Below are positions 33,912 to 43,200 of a stretch of 64,000 bases of DNA, in pieces. The notes below the pieces were generated by a model. The model searched no databases. It was given only the letters and a program-made list of their open reading frames with translations, and had not been told where the DNA came from. The position numbers were made by a program, and so were the translations under genes. The stretch is taken from positions 1,318,557-1,382,556 of the forward strand of contig CATOSZ010000003.1 of NCBI GenBank assembly GCA_951812805.1. The letters run 5' to 3'. The stretch is from an uncultured Alphaproteobacteria bacterium. Lineage in GTDB: Bacteria; Pseudomonadota; Alphaproteobacteria; GCA-2731375. Position 1 is the first letter of the stretch. Each line of letters opens with the position of its first letter.

Positions 33912-34712
33912 ATGGCGCGGCGATCGGCCCTCATCAACGTCATGATCCAGGCCGCGCAGAAGGCGGCGCGCGGTCTGGTCCGCGATTTCGGCGAGGTCGA
34001 GCAGCTGCAGGTCAGCCGCAAGGGCCCCGGCGATTTCGTCTCCATCGCCGACATGAAGGCGGAGAAGACCCTGCAGGAGGCGTTGGAGCGAGCCCGCCCC
34101 GACTTCGGCTTCCTGATGGAGGAAAGCGGCACGGTCGAGGGCAAGGATCCGCACCATCGCTGGATCATCGATCCCCTGGACGGCACGACCAACTTCCTGC
34201 ACGGGGTGCCCCATTTCTGCACCACCGTCGCGCTGGAGAACCGGGGCGAGATCATTGCCGGCGTCACCTACAACCCCGTCGCGGACGAGATGTACTGGGC
34301 GGAACGCGGCCAGGGCGCCTATCTGAACGACCGCCGCCTCAGGGTTTCCAGCCGCAGCCAGATGTCCGAGGCGCTGGTGTCCACCGGTATCGCGCACGGC
34401 CACGGCGACGATTACGACGCCTTCCTGCGCGAGGTTCGCGCGGTGATGCCACAGGTGACCAGCCTGCGCCGCTACGGCGCCGCTGCCCTCGATCTCGCCT
34501 ATGTCGCGGCCGGCCGCGCCGACATTTTCTGGCAACGTGGCTTGGGCGCCTGGGATATCGCCGCGGGAATCCTGCTGGTGCGCGAGGCGGGCGGCTTCAT
34601 CACCGACCTCTCCGGCCGCCACAAGATGCTGGAGACGGGCGAAGTGATGGCCGGAAACGATTCCCTGCAGCCGCGCGTTCTCGATATCGTGCGCCGCGCG
34701 CGGGACGGCTGA
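33912..34712 (+). CDS. Inositol monophosphatase family protein (SuhB-like)
   Basis: A 266-residue Mg-dependent, Li-sensitive phosphatase fold. Metal-site motifs: FLMEESGTVEG (Glu), HHRWIIDPLDGTTNFLHGVPHF (the D-x-L-D-G-T/S signature), and GAWDIAAGILLVREAGG near the C-terminus. SuhB-type enzymes hydrolyse myo-inositol 1-phosphate and also have an rRNA maturation role in E. coli. The efp-suhB order is frequent in alphaproteobacteria. The ATG at 33912 has a GAAGGAGAG ribosome binding site. Confidence 0.93.
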   Translation: MARRSALINVMIQAAQKAARGLVRDFGEVEQLQVSRKGPGDFVSIADMKAEKTLQEALERARPDFGFLMEESGTVEGKDPHHRWIIDPLDGTTNFLHGVPHFCTTVALENRGEIIAGVTYNPVADEMYWAERGQGAYLNDRRLRVSSRSQMSEALVSTGIAHGHGDDYDAFLREVRAVMPQVTSLRRYGAAALDLAYVAAGRADIFWQRGLGAWDIAAGILLVREAGGFITDLSGRHKMLETGEVMAGNDSLQPRVLDIVRRARDG

Positions 34713-34740
34713 CCGGCGGCATGGGACGGCTCGGCTCGAC

Positions 34741-36522
34741 ATGGCGCGCATGCGGAACCTGCCCGAGAGAGACCGCCGCCCGGTCGGCGAGTTGAAGCGT
34801 CTCGTCCCCTTTTTGCGACCCTATTGGAAGGTTGGCATCGCCGCCTTCGTCTCCCTCGTCGTCGCCGCGGGCGCGGTGCTGACCATCGGCCAGGCGATCC
34901 GCCGTGTGGTCGACAACGGATTTGCCGAAGAAGCGGGCTTCATCGACCAGTATTTCATCGCCCTGCTCGGCGTCGTCATCGTCCTCGCCGTCGCCACCTT
35001 CGGGCGCTTCTATCTGGTGACCTGGCTCGGCGAACGGGTGGTGAGCGACCTACGCCGCGCCGTCTACGACCATGTCATCACCCTCTCGCCGGCCTTCTAC
35101 GAGGCGACGCGGGTGGGCGAATTGCTCTCGCGCCTGACGGCGGACGCGACCCTGGTGCAATCGGTCGTCGACTCGACCGCCTCCGTCGCCATGCGCAACC
35201 TGCTGCTCTTCCTCGGTGGCAGCGTGCTGCTTGTGATCTCCAGTCCGAAGTTGACGGGCATCGTCTTTTTGCTGCTTCCCGTCGTCGTCGTGCCGCTGCG
35301 GTTCATCGGGCGGAAGGTCCGGACCTACTCCCGCCAGGCGCAGGACCGGGTCGCCGACATCTCGGCGCATGCGGAAGAAACCCTGAATGCCGTCGAGGTG
35401 ATACAGGCCTTCAATCACGAAGGCCATGACCGCGCGCAGTTCTCCCGGGTGACGGAGAATGCCTTCGAGGCGGCGGTGCGCCACATCCGGGCCCGGGCCT
35501 GGCTCACTGCGCTGGTGATGCTGCTGGTCTTCGGCGCCGTCGACCTGGTGGTCTGGATCGGCGCCACCGACGTCATCGACGGCCGGATGAGCGGCGGCGA
35601 ACTGGCGGCCTTCGTGTTCTATGCCATCGTCGTCGCCGGCGCCGCCTCCGCCCTGATGGAGGTCTACGGCCAGTTGCAGCGGGCCGCCGGCGCGGCGGAG
35701 CGGTTGGCCCAGCTGCTGGGCGAACGGCCGGAGATCGAGGCCCCGGCAAATCCCCATGTGCTGCCGGCCCCGGCGGCGGGAGCCTTGCGGCTGGACGCCG
35801 TCTCGTTCCATTACCGGACACGGCCCGACGCGCCGGCCCTGCATGATGTCACCCTCGACATCGCGGCCGGCGAGACCGTCGCTCTGGTCGGGCCGTCCGG
35901 CGCGGGAAAGAGCACACTCTTCGCCCTGTTGCTCCGCTTCTACGACCCGACCAGCGGTGCCGTCCGTCTCGACGGCGTCGACATCGCCGAGGCCGACCCC
36001 CACGCCGTGCGGGACCGCTTCGCCCTGGTCCCGCAGGAGCCGGTGATCTTCGCCGCGAGCGCCCTCGACAACATCCGCTACGGCCGCCCGGAGGCGAGCG
36101 AGGCCGAGGTGCGCGCCGCGGCCGAGGCGGCGCACGCCCTCGAATTCCTGGAGGCCCTGCCGGAGGGATTGGCGAGCCATCTGGGGGAACGGGGCGCCCG
36201 CCTCTCCGGCGGCCAGCGCCAGCGGGTCGCCATTGCCAGAGCCGTCCTGCGCGATCCCGCAGTATTGCTGCTGGACGAGGCCACCAGCGCCCTCGATGCG
36301 GAGAGCGAGCGCATGGTGCAGCTGGCCCTCGAACGCCTGATGGCTAAGCGCACGACCCTGGTGATCGCCCACCGCCTGGCGACCGTGCAGAAGGCCGATC
36401 GCATTCTCGTGTTGGATCAGGGTCGCATTGTCGAGGGCGGCCGCCACGGCGAGCTGGTGGCGCGCGGCGGCCTATACGCGCGCCTCGCCGCCCTACAGTT
36501 CGAACAGGCCTTGCGGGCGTAG
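34741..36522 (+). CDS. ABC transporter with fused membrane and ATPase domains (MsbA-like)
   Basis: A 593-residue half-transporter. Residues 1-330 are a six-helix type IV exporter domain. The ATPase domain has Walker A GPSGAGKST (384-392), the Q-loop VPQEPVIF, signature LSGGQRQR (488-495), Walker B VLLLDEATSALD and the H-loop VIAHRL. It belongs to the MsbA/LmrA-like lipid or drug exporter group, works as a homodimer, and has no periplasmic partner here. ATG 34741 is in a CG-rich context; 34750 is also possible. It is convergent with the methyltransferase at 36566. Confidence 0.92.
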   Translation: MARMRNLPERDRRPVGELKRLVPFLRPYWKVGIAAFVSLVVAAGAVLTIGQAIRRVVDNGFAEEAGFIDQYFIALLGVVIVLAVATFGRFYLVTWLGERVVSDLRRAVYDHVITLSPAFYEATRVGELLSRLTADATLVQSVVDSTASVAMRNLLLFLGGSVLLVISSPKLTGIVFLLLPVVVVPLRFIGRKVRTYSRQAQDRVADISAHAEETLNAVEVIQAFNHEGHDRAQFSRVTENAFEAAVRHIRARAWLTALVMLLVFGAVDLVVWIGATDVIDGRMSGGELAAFVFYAIVVAGAASALMEVYGQLQRAAGAAERLAQLLGERPEIEAPANPHVLPAPAAGALRLDAVSFHYRTRPDAPALHDVTLDIAAGETVALVGPSGAGKSTLFALLLRFYDPTSGAVRLDGVDIAEADPHAVRDRFALVPQEPVIFAASALDNIRYGRPEASEAEVRAAAEAAHALEFLEALPEGLASHLGERGARLSGGQRQRVAIARAVLRDPAVLLLDEATSALDAESERMVQLALERLMAKRTTLVIAHRLATVQKADRILVLDQGRIVEGGRHGELVARGGLYARLAALQFEQALRA

Positions 36523-36565
36523 AAACAAGACCGGAGCGCCATCGGCGCTGCCGCACGCCGACCCT

Positions 36566-37318
36566 TCAACGGCCGGTCATGTCGCTCGCGGCTCTCCGGC
36601 AGATAACCAGCAGGGAGACGCCGAAGGGAATATGAAGCCGGGGCGCCAGCGCCACGTCCGCGAAGAACACGGTGCCGAGCAGCCTATTTAGCAGCGGCGT
36701 GTTGATCTGACCTTCACTTCGCAGCTTTATTCCCAAAACCGCAATGAGGCGGCGGGCTAGAAAGATCGGCAGAAACAAGAAGAAGTTGAAATAGTAGTGG
36801 CGAAGCAACTGCAGCCGTGACCCGCGAAGCAGGTTGAGCAGGCCGGTACGTCTATAGCGGCGCTTATGGTGACTGACGTCGTCCTGAAGGCCCCAAAGCG
36901 ATGGAAAGGCCGGAACCGTCAAGAGCAAATGTCCGCCCGGCCGCAGGACCCGCTTGATCTCCTCGATCGCGCGGCCATCATCGTCTACATGTTCTATGAT
37001 GTCCGTCGCCATCACGAGATCGAAGTCGTCGTCCGCGAAGGGCAGATTGCAAACATCGCCCAGGTGAACATCGCCCAGTCCCTTGTCGGCACAGTGGCGG
37101 ATGGCCTCCGGGCTGCTATCGACACCAGTGACGTTGCGATAGCCGAGCTCGCCGAGCATTCGGAGATTGGTACCGGTCGAGGTTCCGGTATCGAGAATGC
37201 GCGCGTCGAGGTCGAGACCGAAACGGCTTATCTCGCGACGAAACAGCTTGCGACGGCCGACAAACCACCAATGGTTTTCCTCCGCCAGAGCTTCGACTTC
37301 GTAAGTGCCGCTGTCCAT
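36566..37318 (-). CDS. Class I SAM methyltransferase, lower-GC gene
   Basis: A 250-residue methyltransferase: ENHWWFVGRRKLF near the start, motif I DARILDTGTSTGTNLRML, motif II GVDSSPEAIRHC, then FDLVMATDIIEHVDDD and RVLRPGGHLLLTVPAFPSLW. The C-terminal third has hydrophobic and basic stretches (HYYFNFFLFLPIFLARRLIAV) that look membrane-associated. The WWF(V/R)GRR opening is typical of methyltransferases in polysaccharide or quinone clusters. The base composition is visibly lower in GC than its neighbours, which suggests transfer. ATG 37318 is chosen; 37375 is in frame upstream. Confidence 0.83.
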   Translation of the reverse strand: MDSGTYEVEALAEENHWWFVGRRKLFRREISRFGLDLDARILDTGTSTGTNLRMLGELGYRNVTGVDSSPEAIRHCADKGLGDVHLGDVCNLPFADDDFDLVMATDIIEHVDDDGRAIEEIKRVLRPGGHLLLTVPAFPSLWGLQDDVSHHKRRYRRTGLLNLLRGSRLQLLRHYYFNFFLFLPIFLARRLIAVLGIKLRSEGQINTPLLNRLLGTVFFADVALAPRLHIPFGVSLLVICRRAASDMTGR

Positions 37319-37440
37319 CCACGCCGATCCGCTGGACGCCGTCCGCGCCGTTCGCCATTGATAACATGGGCGCAATGAGGACTGTCAATTGAGCCGATAG
37401 CCATGGTGATCGCGCCCGGCTCTCGGGCCCGCACCTCGTG

Positions 37441-38748
37441 CTAAAGCTTGAGGCCAACGACACCGCGTAGATCGGCGCCTTTCAGATTTGCCTCGCGCAG
37501 GTCGGCACCGGTCAGATCCGCGTCGACAAGGATCGCGTCGCCGAGATCGGCATCGCGCAAATCGACACCTTTGAGGGAGGCTTCGGTCAGAACCGCTGCG
37601 CGAAGATTGGCGCCGGTGAAGGCCGCGTTGTCGAGCACGGCGCGTTGCAGGCTGGCCGGCCAGTCGAGTTCGCCGCGCCCGCTGATCCGCATGGGCGAGA
37701 GATCGGCCCCGACCAGATCGGCATCCGCGAGATTGGCATGGTCCAGGCGCATGCCGCGCAGCTCGGCGTTGCGCAAACAAGCGCCGACCAACAAGGCGCC
37801 ATTGGCATCGCTCATGGACAGGCGTCCGCCGGTCATGTCGAGACCGGCCATGGAAGCGCGTTCCAGCTTGGCGGCGGAGAGATCGGCGCCGGCGAGGTCG
37901 ACGTCCGTCAACACGACTTCGGTGAGGTCCGCCTGAACGCCGCCATGGCCGAGCGACTGCACCCACTCGAAGTGGTCGCGCAAGGTCTGCTGCACCGACT
38001 TTTCCAGCTGGTCGATGCTGCGCGGCATGACGGCATTGCCCGTCCGCGCCTTGGCCAGGTCGTCCGCCTGGAACAGGGCCGCCGTCAGATCGGCGCCATC
38101 GAGATCGGCGCCGTTCAGGTTGGCACCGCTGAGGTTTGCGCCGTTCAGTGGACAATTGGCGAGCACGGAGCCCGTGAGATCGGCGCCGGCAAAATTAGCG
38201 CCGCGCAGGTCGGAGTTGGTGAAGTCCGTACCGGTCAACCGCGCGCCCCGAAAATTGACGTTGGAGAGATCGGTCGAGGTCACGAAAATGCCGGAAAGCC
38301 GGGCGGAGGCAAAGTTGGAGTTGGCGAGGTTGGCGCCGGTGATCTCCGTGACGCCGCGGGTCTGCGGCTTGAGGTCGCCATTGTCGTCCGAGCGCATCAA
38401 CGCACCGTCGCGCACGTCCGCACTCTCCAGCGTCGCGCCCTCGAGATTGGCCGAACGCAGGTTGACGCCGCGCAGGTCGGCCTTCGACAGATCCGCCTTG
38501 CGCAGGTCCGCGCCTTGCAGGTCCGAGGCATAGAGATCGACGCCGATCAGCTTGCACTTGGCGAAGTAGGCGTGGCGGAACGACGATCCACTCAGCACCG
38601 CCCAGGACAAGTCGGCACCGGAGAAGTTCAGTTTCGAGCCGTCCTGGCTGCGCAGCATCATGCGCTGGCCGCCGTTCTGGCCGCGCAGGTACTTGGCGTG
38701 CAGGCCGACGTGGCGTCGGACGTCCTCCTGGTCGAGGGGCAGGCTCAT
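37441..38748 (-). CDS. Pentapeptide repeat protein
   Basis: A 435-residue protein consisting almost wholly of A(D/N)LXX repeats that fold as a right-handed quadrilateral beta-helix. There are two blocks: residues about 40-230 (SGADLSWAVLSGSSFRHAYF through GADLTAALFQADDL) and 275-435 (DLAGADLSAAKLERASMAGL through GADLRGVVGLKL), joined by a 45-residue non-repeat linker with IDQLEKSVQQTLRDHFEWVQ. A short non-repeat N-terminus precedes. The function is unknown; the fold mimics DNA in some gyrase-binding proteins. It is divergent from the CoA-transferase gene. Confidence 0.93.
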   Translation of the reverse strand: MSLPLDQEDVRRHVGLHAKYLRGQNGGQRMMLRSQDGSKLNFSGADLSWAVLSGSSFRHAYFAKCKLIGVDLYASDLQGADLRKADLSKADLRGVNLRSANLEGATLESADVRDGALMRSDDNGDLKPQTRGVTEITGANLANSNFASARLSGIFVTSTDLSNVNFRGARLTGTDFTNSDLRGANFAGADLTGSVLANCPLNGANLSGANLNGADLDGADLTAALFQADDLAKARTGNAVMPRSIDQLEKSVQQTLRDHFEWVQSLGHGGVQADLTEVVLTDVDLAGADLSAAKLERASMAGLDMTGGRLSMSDANGALLVGACLRNAELRGMRLDHANLADADLVGADLSPMRISGRGELDWPASLQRAVLDNAAFTGANLRAAVLTEASLKGVDLRDADLGDAILVDADLTGADLREANLKGADLRGVVGLKL

Positions 38749-38907
38749 GGCCGGGGTTCCTCCGGGCGAGGGTCCGCCCTTGGCACCGACGTTAGGCCCG
38801 CAGTCGTAAAGAAATCGGAAATCCCGCTTCCGGCACCGGGGGACTTGCCCTCCCCGACGGCCCCGCTATGGTCTGAGCGAACAGGAAACATCCAAGGAGA
38901 CGGAACC

Positions 38908-40092
38908 ATGCCGGGTGTGTTGGAGGGTATCAGAGTGCTGGATTTCGGCCGCTATATTGCCGGCCCGTATTGCGCGACCCTGCTCGGCGACATGGGCGCC
39001 GAGGTGATCCGCATCGAAAAGGTTCGCGGCAGCGAGGACCGCTTCATCCTGCCTGTCGCCGAGACGGGCGAGGGCGCGATGTTCCTGTTGATGAACCGCA
39101 ACAAGAAAGGCATGACGCTCAACCCGATGAAGCCGGAGGGGCGGGAGGTCGTCAAGAAACTGGTCGCCACCGCCGACGTGGTCGTCGCCAACATGCCCTA
39201 TGAGACGCTGGTCGCCATGGGCATCGACTACGACAGCCTGAAGGCGATCAAGGAGGACATCATCCTCACCACCGTTTCCGCCTTCGGCTCCGAGGGGCCG
39301 TATGCCAAGCGGGTCGGCTTCGACGGCATCGCCCAAGTGATGTGCGGCTCGGTCTACCTCGGCGGCTATCCGGGCCAACCGGTGAAATCGGAAGCGCCTT
39401 GGGTCGACTTCGGCACCGCCTCGCTTTCCGCCTTCGGCACGATGAACGCGCTGCTGGAGCGCTTCAAGACCGGCAAGGGCCAGATGGTCGAGGGCGCGTT
39501 GTTCAAGACCGCGATGACCTTCCACAACGCCATGCTGGTCGAGCAGGCGCTGGCGCAGAAAAACCGGGAGGCGATCGGCAACCGCGGCTACAACGGCGGG
39601 CCGTCGGACATCTACCAGACCAAGGACGGCTGGATCATCACCCAGACTATCGGCCAGCCGTTGTTCGAACGCTGGGCCAATCTGATGGGCGAGGACAGCT
39701 GGCTTTCCGATCCGCGATTTGCCGACGACGACCTGCGCGGCGATCATGGCGAGATCATTTCCGAGCGGATGGGCGCCTGGTGCGCCGAACGCTCAAACGC
39801 CGAAGCGCTCGCCGCGCTGGAGAACGCACGCATTCCGGCCGGGCCGGTGAACACGCCGCAACAGGCGCTCGACGACCCGCATATCGCGGAAATCGGCTTT
39901 CTTCAGGACGTCGACTTCCCGGGCACGCCCCGCCCCGCCCCCTTGGCACAGACCCCGGTGAAACTCTCCGAGACGCCGGGCGAAATCCGTGAACGCGCAC
40001 CGCTTCTCGGTGAACATACGGACGAGATCATGGGCAGCCTCGGCTACGGGGCGTCGGAGATCTCGGGGCTGCGCGAAGCACGTGTGATCTAA
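38908..40092 (+). CDS. CaiB/BaiF family (class III) CoA-transferase
   Basis: A 394-residue class III CoA-transferase, related to formyl-CoA:oxalate CoA-transferase. Motifs: MPGVLEGIRVLDFGRYIAGP, LLGDMGAEVIRIEKVRGSED, NRNKKGMTLNPMKPEGREVV, ADVVVANMPYETLVAMGID, GSEGPYAKRVGFDGIAQVM. A strong AAGGAGA ribosome binding site (38894-38900) and ATG 38908 set the start. The C-terminal half (PRPAPLAQTPVKLSETPGEI, then LLGEHTDEIM) is standard. The substrate acyl-CoA is unknown. It ends in a rho-independent terminator. Confidence 0.92.
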   Translation: MPGVLEGIRVLDFGRYIAGPYCATLLGDMGAEVIRIEKVRGSEDRFILPVAETGEGAMFLLMNRNKKGMTLNPMKPEGREVVKKLVATADVVVANMPYETLVAMGIDYDSLKAIKEDIILTTVSAFGSEGPYAKRVGFDGIAQVMCGSVYLGGYPGQPVKSEAPWVDFGTASLSAFGTMNALLERFKTGKGQMVEGALFKTAMTFHNAMLVEQALAQKNREAIGNRGYNGGPSDIYQTKDGWIITQTIGQPLFERWANLMGEDSWLSDPRFADDDLRGDHGEIISERMGAWCAERSNAEALAALENARIPAGPVNTPQQALDDPHIAEIGFLQDVDFPGTPRPAPLAQTPVKLSETPGEIRERAPLLGEHTDEIMGSLGYGASEISGLREARVI

Positions 40093-40111
40093 TTTCGCGC
40101 CCGGAATCAAA

Positions 40112-40159
40112 GGCGGCGCCGTCTTTACACGTTCTCGTGTTCAGCGGTGCCGCCGTTAT
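40112..40159 (+). terminator. Hairpin terminator after the CoA-transferase gene
   Basis: An outer stem GGCGGCGCCG (40112-40121) pairs with CGGTGCCGCC (40145-40154), nine of ten positions, and an inner stem ACACG/CGTGT (40127-40131/40136-40140) closes a TTCT loop. T-rich sequence (GTTATTTTC) follows. It ends the CoA-transferase transcript and isolates the hybrid kinase promoter. Confidence 0.6.
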
Positions 40160-40178
40160 TTTCAACCGTTACCAAATT

Positions 40179-40194
40179 TTAACCATCTTTTAAC
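40179..40194. promoter_or_regulatory. CtrA box upstream of the hybrid histidine kinase
   Basis: TTAACCATCTTTTAAC is an exact TTAA-N7-TTAAC match to the full CtrA consensus of alphaproteobacteria, 53 bases before the kinase ATG and inside a short A/T-rich gap in a GC-rich chromosome. Such a match by chance in GC-rich DNA is unlikely. It suggests that CtrA activates or represses this kinase gene. Confidence 0.65.
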
Positions 40195-40219
40195 TTCTGC
40201 CATCGACCCTCGTCGCCAA

Positions 40220-40227
40220 TTGTACAA
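40220..40227. promoter_or_regulatory. TTGTACAA palindrome, possible YefM-type operator
   Basis: A perfect 8-bp palindrome with the TGTACA core lies 20 bases before the kinase ATG. YefM antitoxin of E. coli is known to bind palindromes with a TGTACA core and repress its own operon. The kinase's N-terminal domain belongs to that family, so self-binding is a natural hypothesis. Other TGTACA copies occur in the window (for example 44364), so the match alone is weak. Confidence 0.4.
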
Positions 40228-40246
40228 GTGACGATTGGGGCGTGAT

Positions 40247-43200
40247 ATGGAAGTCATGGCGGCATCGCAGGCGCGAGAGTCGTTCTCCACCCTACTGCGC
40301 CGCGCGGCGGAGGACGGCGCGCGTACGGTGATCTCGCGGCGTGGGCAGGCCCAGGCGGCGCTGGTTCCCATCGACGACCTGCGTTTCCTGCAACGGCCGT
40401 CGCGCCGCCAGGGCGAGGGTGCCGCCTACGAGATCGACCGCCTCGCCGATTTTGCCGAGGCCGGTGCCGACTGGTTCTGGGAAACGGACAGCGAGCATCG
40501 CTTCGTCCATGCCTCCCTGTCCTCGCGCGAGGCCAGCGGCATCGGTCCGGAACATGTGCTCGGCAACCGGCGCTCGGACCTGATCGATACCGAACTCGAC
40601 GGACACTCGCTCGCGGACCACGCCGCCGACCTCGAAGCTCACCGCGCCTTCAAGGACTTTCGCTACGGCGTCCGCCCCCCCGACGGCGCGCGTCGGTGGA
40701 CCAGCACCAGCGGCAAACCCATCTTCGATCCACACGGTGAGTTTCTCGGCTACCGGGGCATCGGCCGGGACATCACGGAGGAGGTCGAAGCCTCGCATCG
40801 TCTCCTGAGGTTGCAGGAAACCCTGTTCGTCGCCATCGAGAACCTGTCGGAAACCTTCGAACTGTGGGACGGTGACGACCGGCTGGTCATGCGGAACGGA
40901 CATGCCCGCGAGCTGAACCGGCATTCCGGGCGCGCTCTCGACGCCGGCAATACGTTCGAAGATTTCATTCGCGAGGTCGTCGGTGTCGGTCAGGTCACCG
41001 ATGCCGTGGGCAACGAGGCGGAGTGGCTCGCCGAACGTCTGCGCCGGCACCGCGAACCGGGGGAGCCCTTCGAGGTACGGCGCGCCGATGGCCGCTGGCT
41101 GATGATCCGCGAGGAGCGCCTGCCGGATGGCGGCACCGTAACGGCGACGACGGACATCACGGCCCTGAAGGACAGTGAGACCAGGCTGCGTCAGGCGCGC
41201 GACGAGCTGGAGGCGCGGGTCGAGGCGCGAACCGCGGAGCTGGCGGCAAGCGAGGCGCAAATGCGCCTGATCGCCGACAACATGCCGGTCCTGATGGCCC
41301 AGTTCGACAACGCGCTCCGCTTCCGCTTTGTGAACAGCGTCTGCGCGGCCTGGTACGACGCGCCGGCCGAGGGCTTGATCGGCTACGACGTCCGCGGGCT
41401 GCTAGGTGAGGCGAACATGCGTGCGCTAGAACCGTACATGCAACGCGCCTTGCGCGGCGAAACCGTCATGACCGAGGCAGGCGTCACCTATCCCGATGGT
41501 GTGACCCGCGATGTCGAAGTCACCTACATCCCGCAGCGTGATCGCGACGCCGTCGTCGGCTGCTTTGCCTTCGTGCGCGACATCACCGAGCTGAAGCGCC
41601 GCCGCCGGGAGTTGGAGGAAAGTCACGACCTGTTGCAGGCGCTCATGGACAGCATGCCCGAATTGGTCGCCGTAAAGAAAACGGACAGGCGGTATCTGTT
41701 CGTCAACAAGACCTTCGAATCCTGGTTTCAGGTCAACCGAGACTCGGTGTATGGCCGTACCATTCACGATTTCATGCCGGAAGATTTCGGCCGAGAGATC
41801 GATGAAATCGAAGCCCGCGTCCTCGAGGGACGCGTATCCGTGAGCCTCGAGCGGGACTTCACCGGTCCGGACGGGATAACCAGGCCGCTGTCGAGCATTC
41901 TGTTTCCGGTTCTCGATGCCGCCGGAGAGACCATTGCACTCGGTCTGATCTCCAGAGACGAGACCGAAAAGAAAATCGAGGAAAAGGAACGAAACCGCCT
42001 CCTCAATGCGGTCGAGAGCCTGGCCGAGGGTTTCGCTGTCTTCGATGCCAAGGACAGGTTTGTCGTATGCAACGATCAATACCTCGAACTTGCCGGCGCT
42101 GGCGGCACCCGGTTGCGCGCGGGGATAACCTACGAGGAAATCCTCCGCCGTGCATTCCGCGACGATATAATCCCCGAAGCGGTCGACGATCCGGATGACT
42201 GGCTCGCCGGTCGAATGCGTCGCCATCACAACCCCCATGGCGTCTTCCGGGTACGCCGTGGCGAACGGGACATCGCCATCCGTGAAGCCCGCCTCCCCGA
42301 CGGCGGCTGGGTCGTCTCGTTGCTGGACGTAACGGAGCAGACGGCGCGCGAAGAGCAACTGCGACAAGCCCAGAAGATGGAAGCCGTGGGTCAGCTGACC
42401 GGCGGCGTAGCGCACGACTTCAACAATCTGATGGCGATCATTCAGGGCAACGTCACCCTGCTGGACCGCAGCGTCGGCCATGATCCCGATTTGAAGAGCC
42501 TGATCGATCCGACCCTGAACGCGGTTCGTCGCGGCGCCTCCCTGACCCATCGGTTGCTCGCCTTCTCCCGCCGTCAGGCCCTCGACGTCAAGTCGTTCAG
42601 CGTCGGCGCGTTGCTCGACGGGCTGGGCGACATGCTGCGTCGAACCCTCGGCGAGCACATCGCGCTGGACATTGCCGTCGCCCGGGATCTTTGGCCGTGT
42701 ACTGCCGATCCCGGCCTTCTCGAGCAGGCCATCCTCAACCTCGCCAACAATGCACGCGACGCCATGCCCGGGGGCGGACAGTTGTCGATCACGGTCGCAA
42801 ACGGCCATGGCGGCGCAAATGCACCGTTGGACGACGACGGCATCGCCCTCGATGATCATGTGGCCATCACCGTCTCGGATACCGGCGGCGGCATGACGGA
42901 GAGCGTCCGCGATCAGATGTTCGAGCCCTTCTTCACCACCAAGCCGGTCGGCGAAGGCTCCGGCCTCGGCCTGTCGATGGTCTACGGCTTCATCAAGCAG
43001 TCGCAGGGACAGATCGATACGCACAGCGCCCCCGGGCACGGCACCACGGTGACACTCCGCCTGCCGCGCGGGGCGAACACGACAGCCGCCGTCACCACGC
43101 CGGCCCCGGAGAGCAACCCGGGCGTGGGGCGCACGGTACTGGTGGTCGAAGACGACGACGATCTGCGCCGCGTCGTCACCATGTTTCTATCGGAGATCGG

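Noticed and set aside
36535..36549. Short AGCGCC/GGCGCT hairpin between the ABC transporter and methyltransferase genes
   Set aside because: The stem is six bases with a three-base loop and no T-run, which is expected by chance in this GC-rich sequence.
40112..40246. A separate small antitoxin-toxin pair before the kinase
   Set aside because: The antitoxin-like residues are in the same frame as the kinase with no stop between them, and there is no toxin-sized frame upstream.
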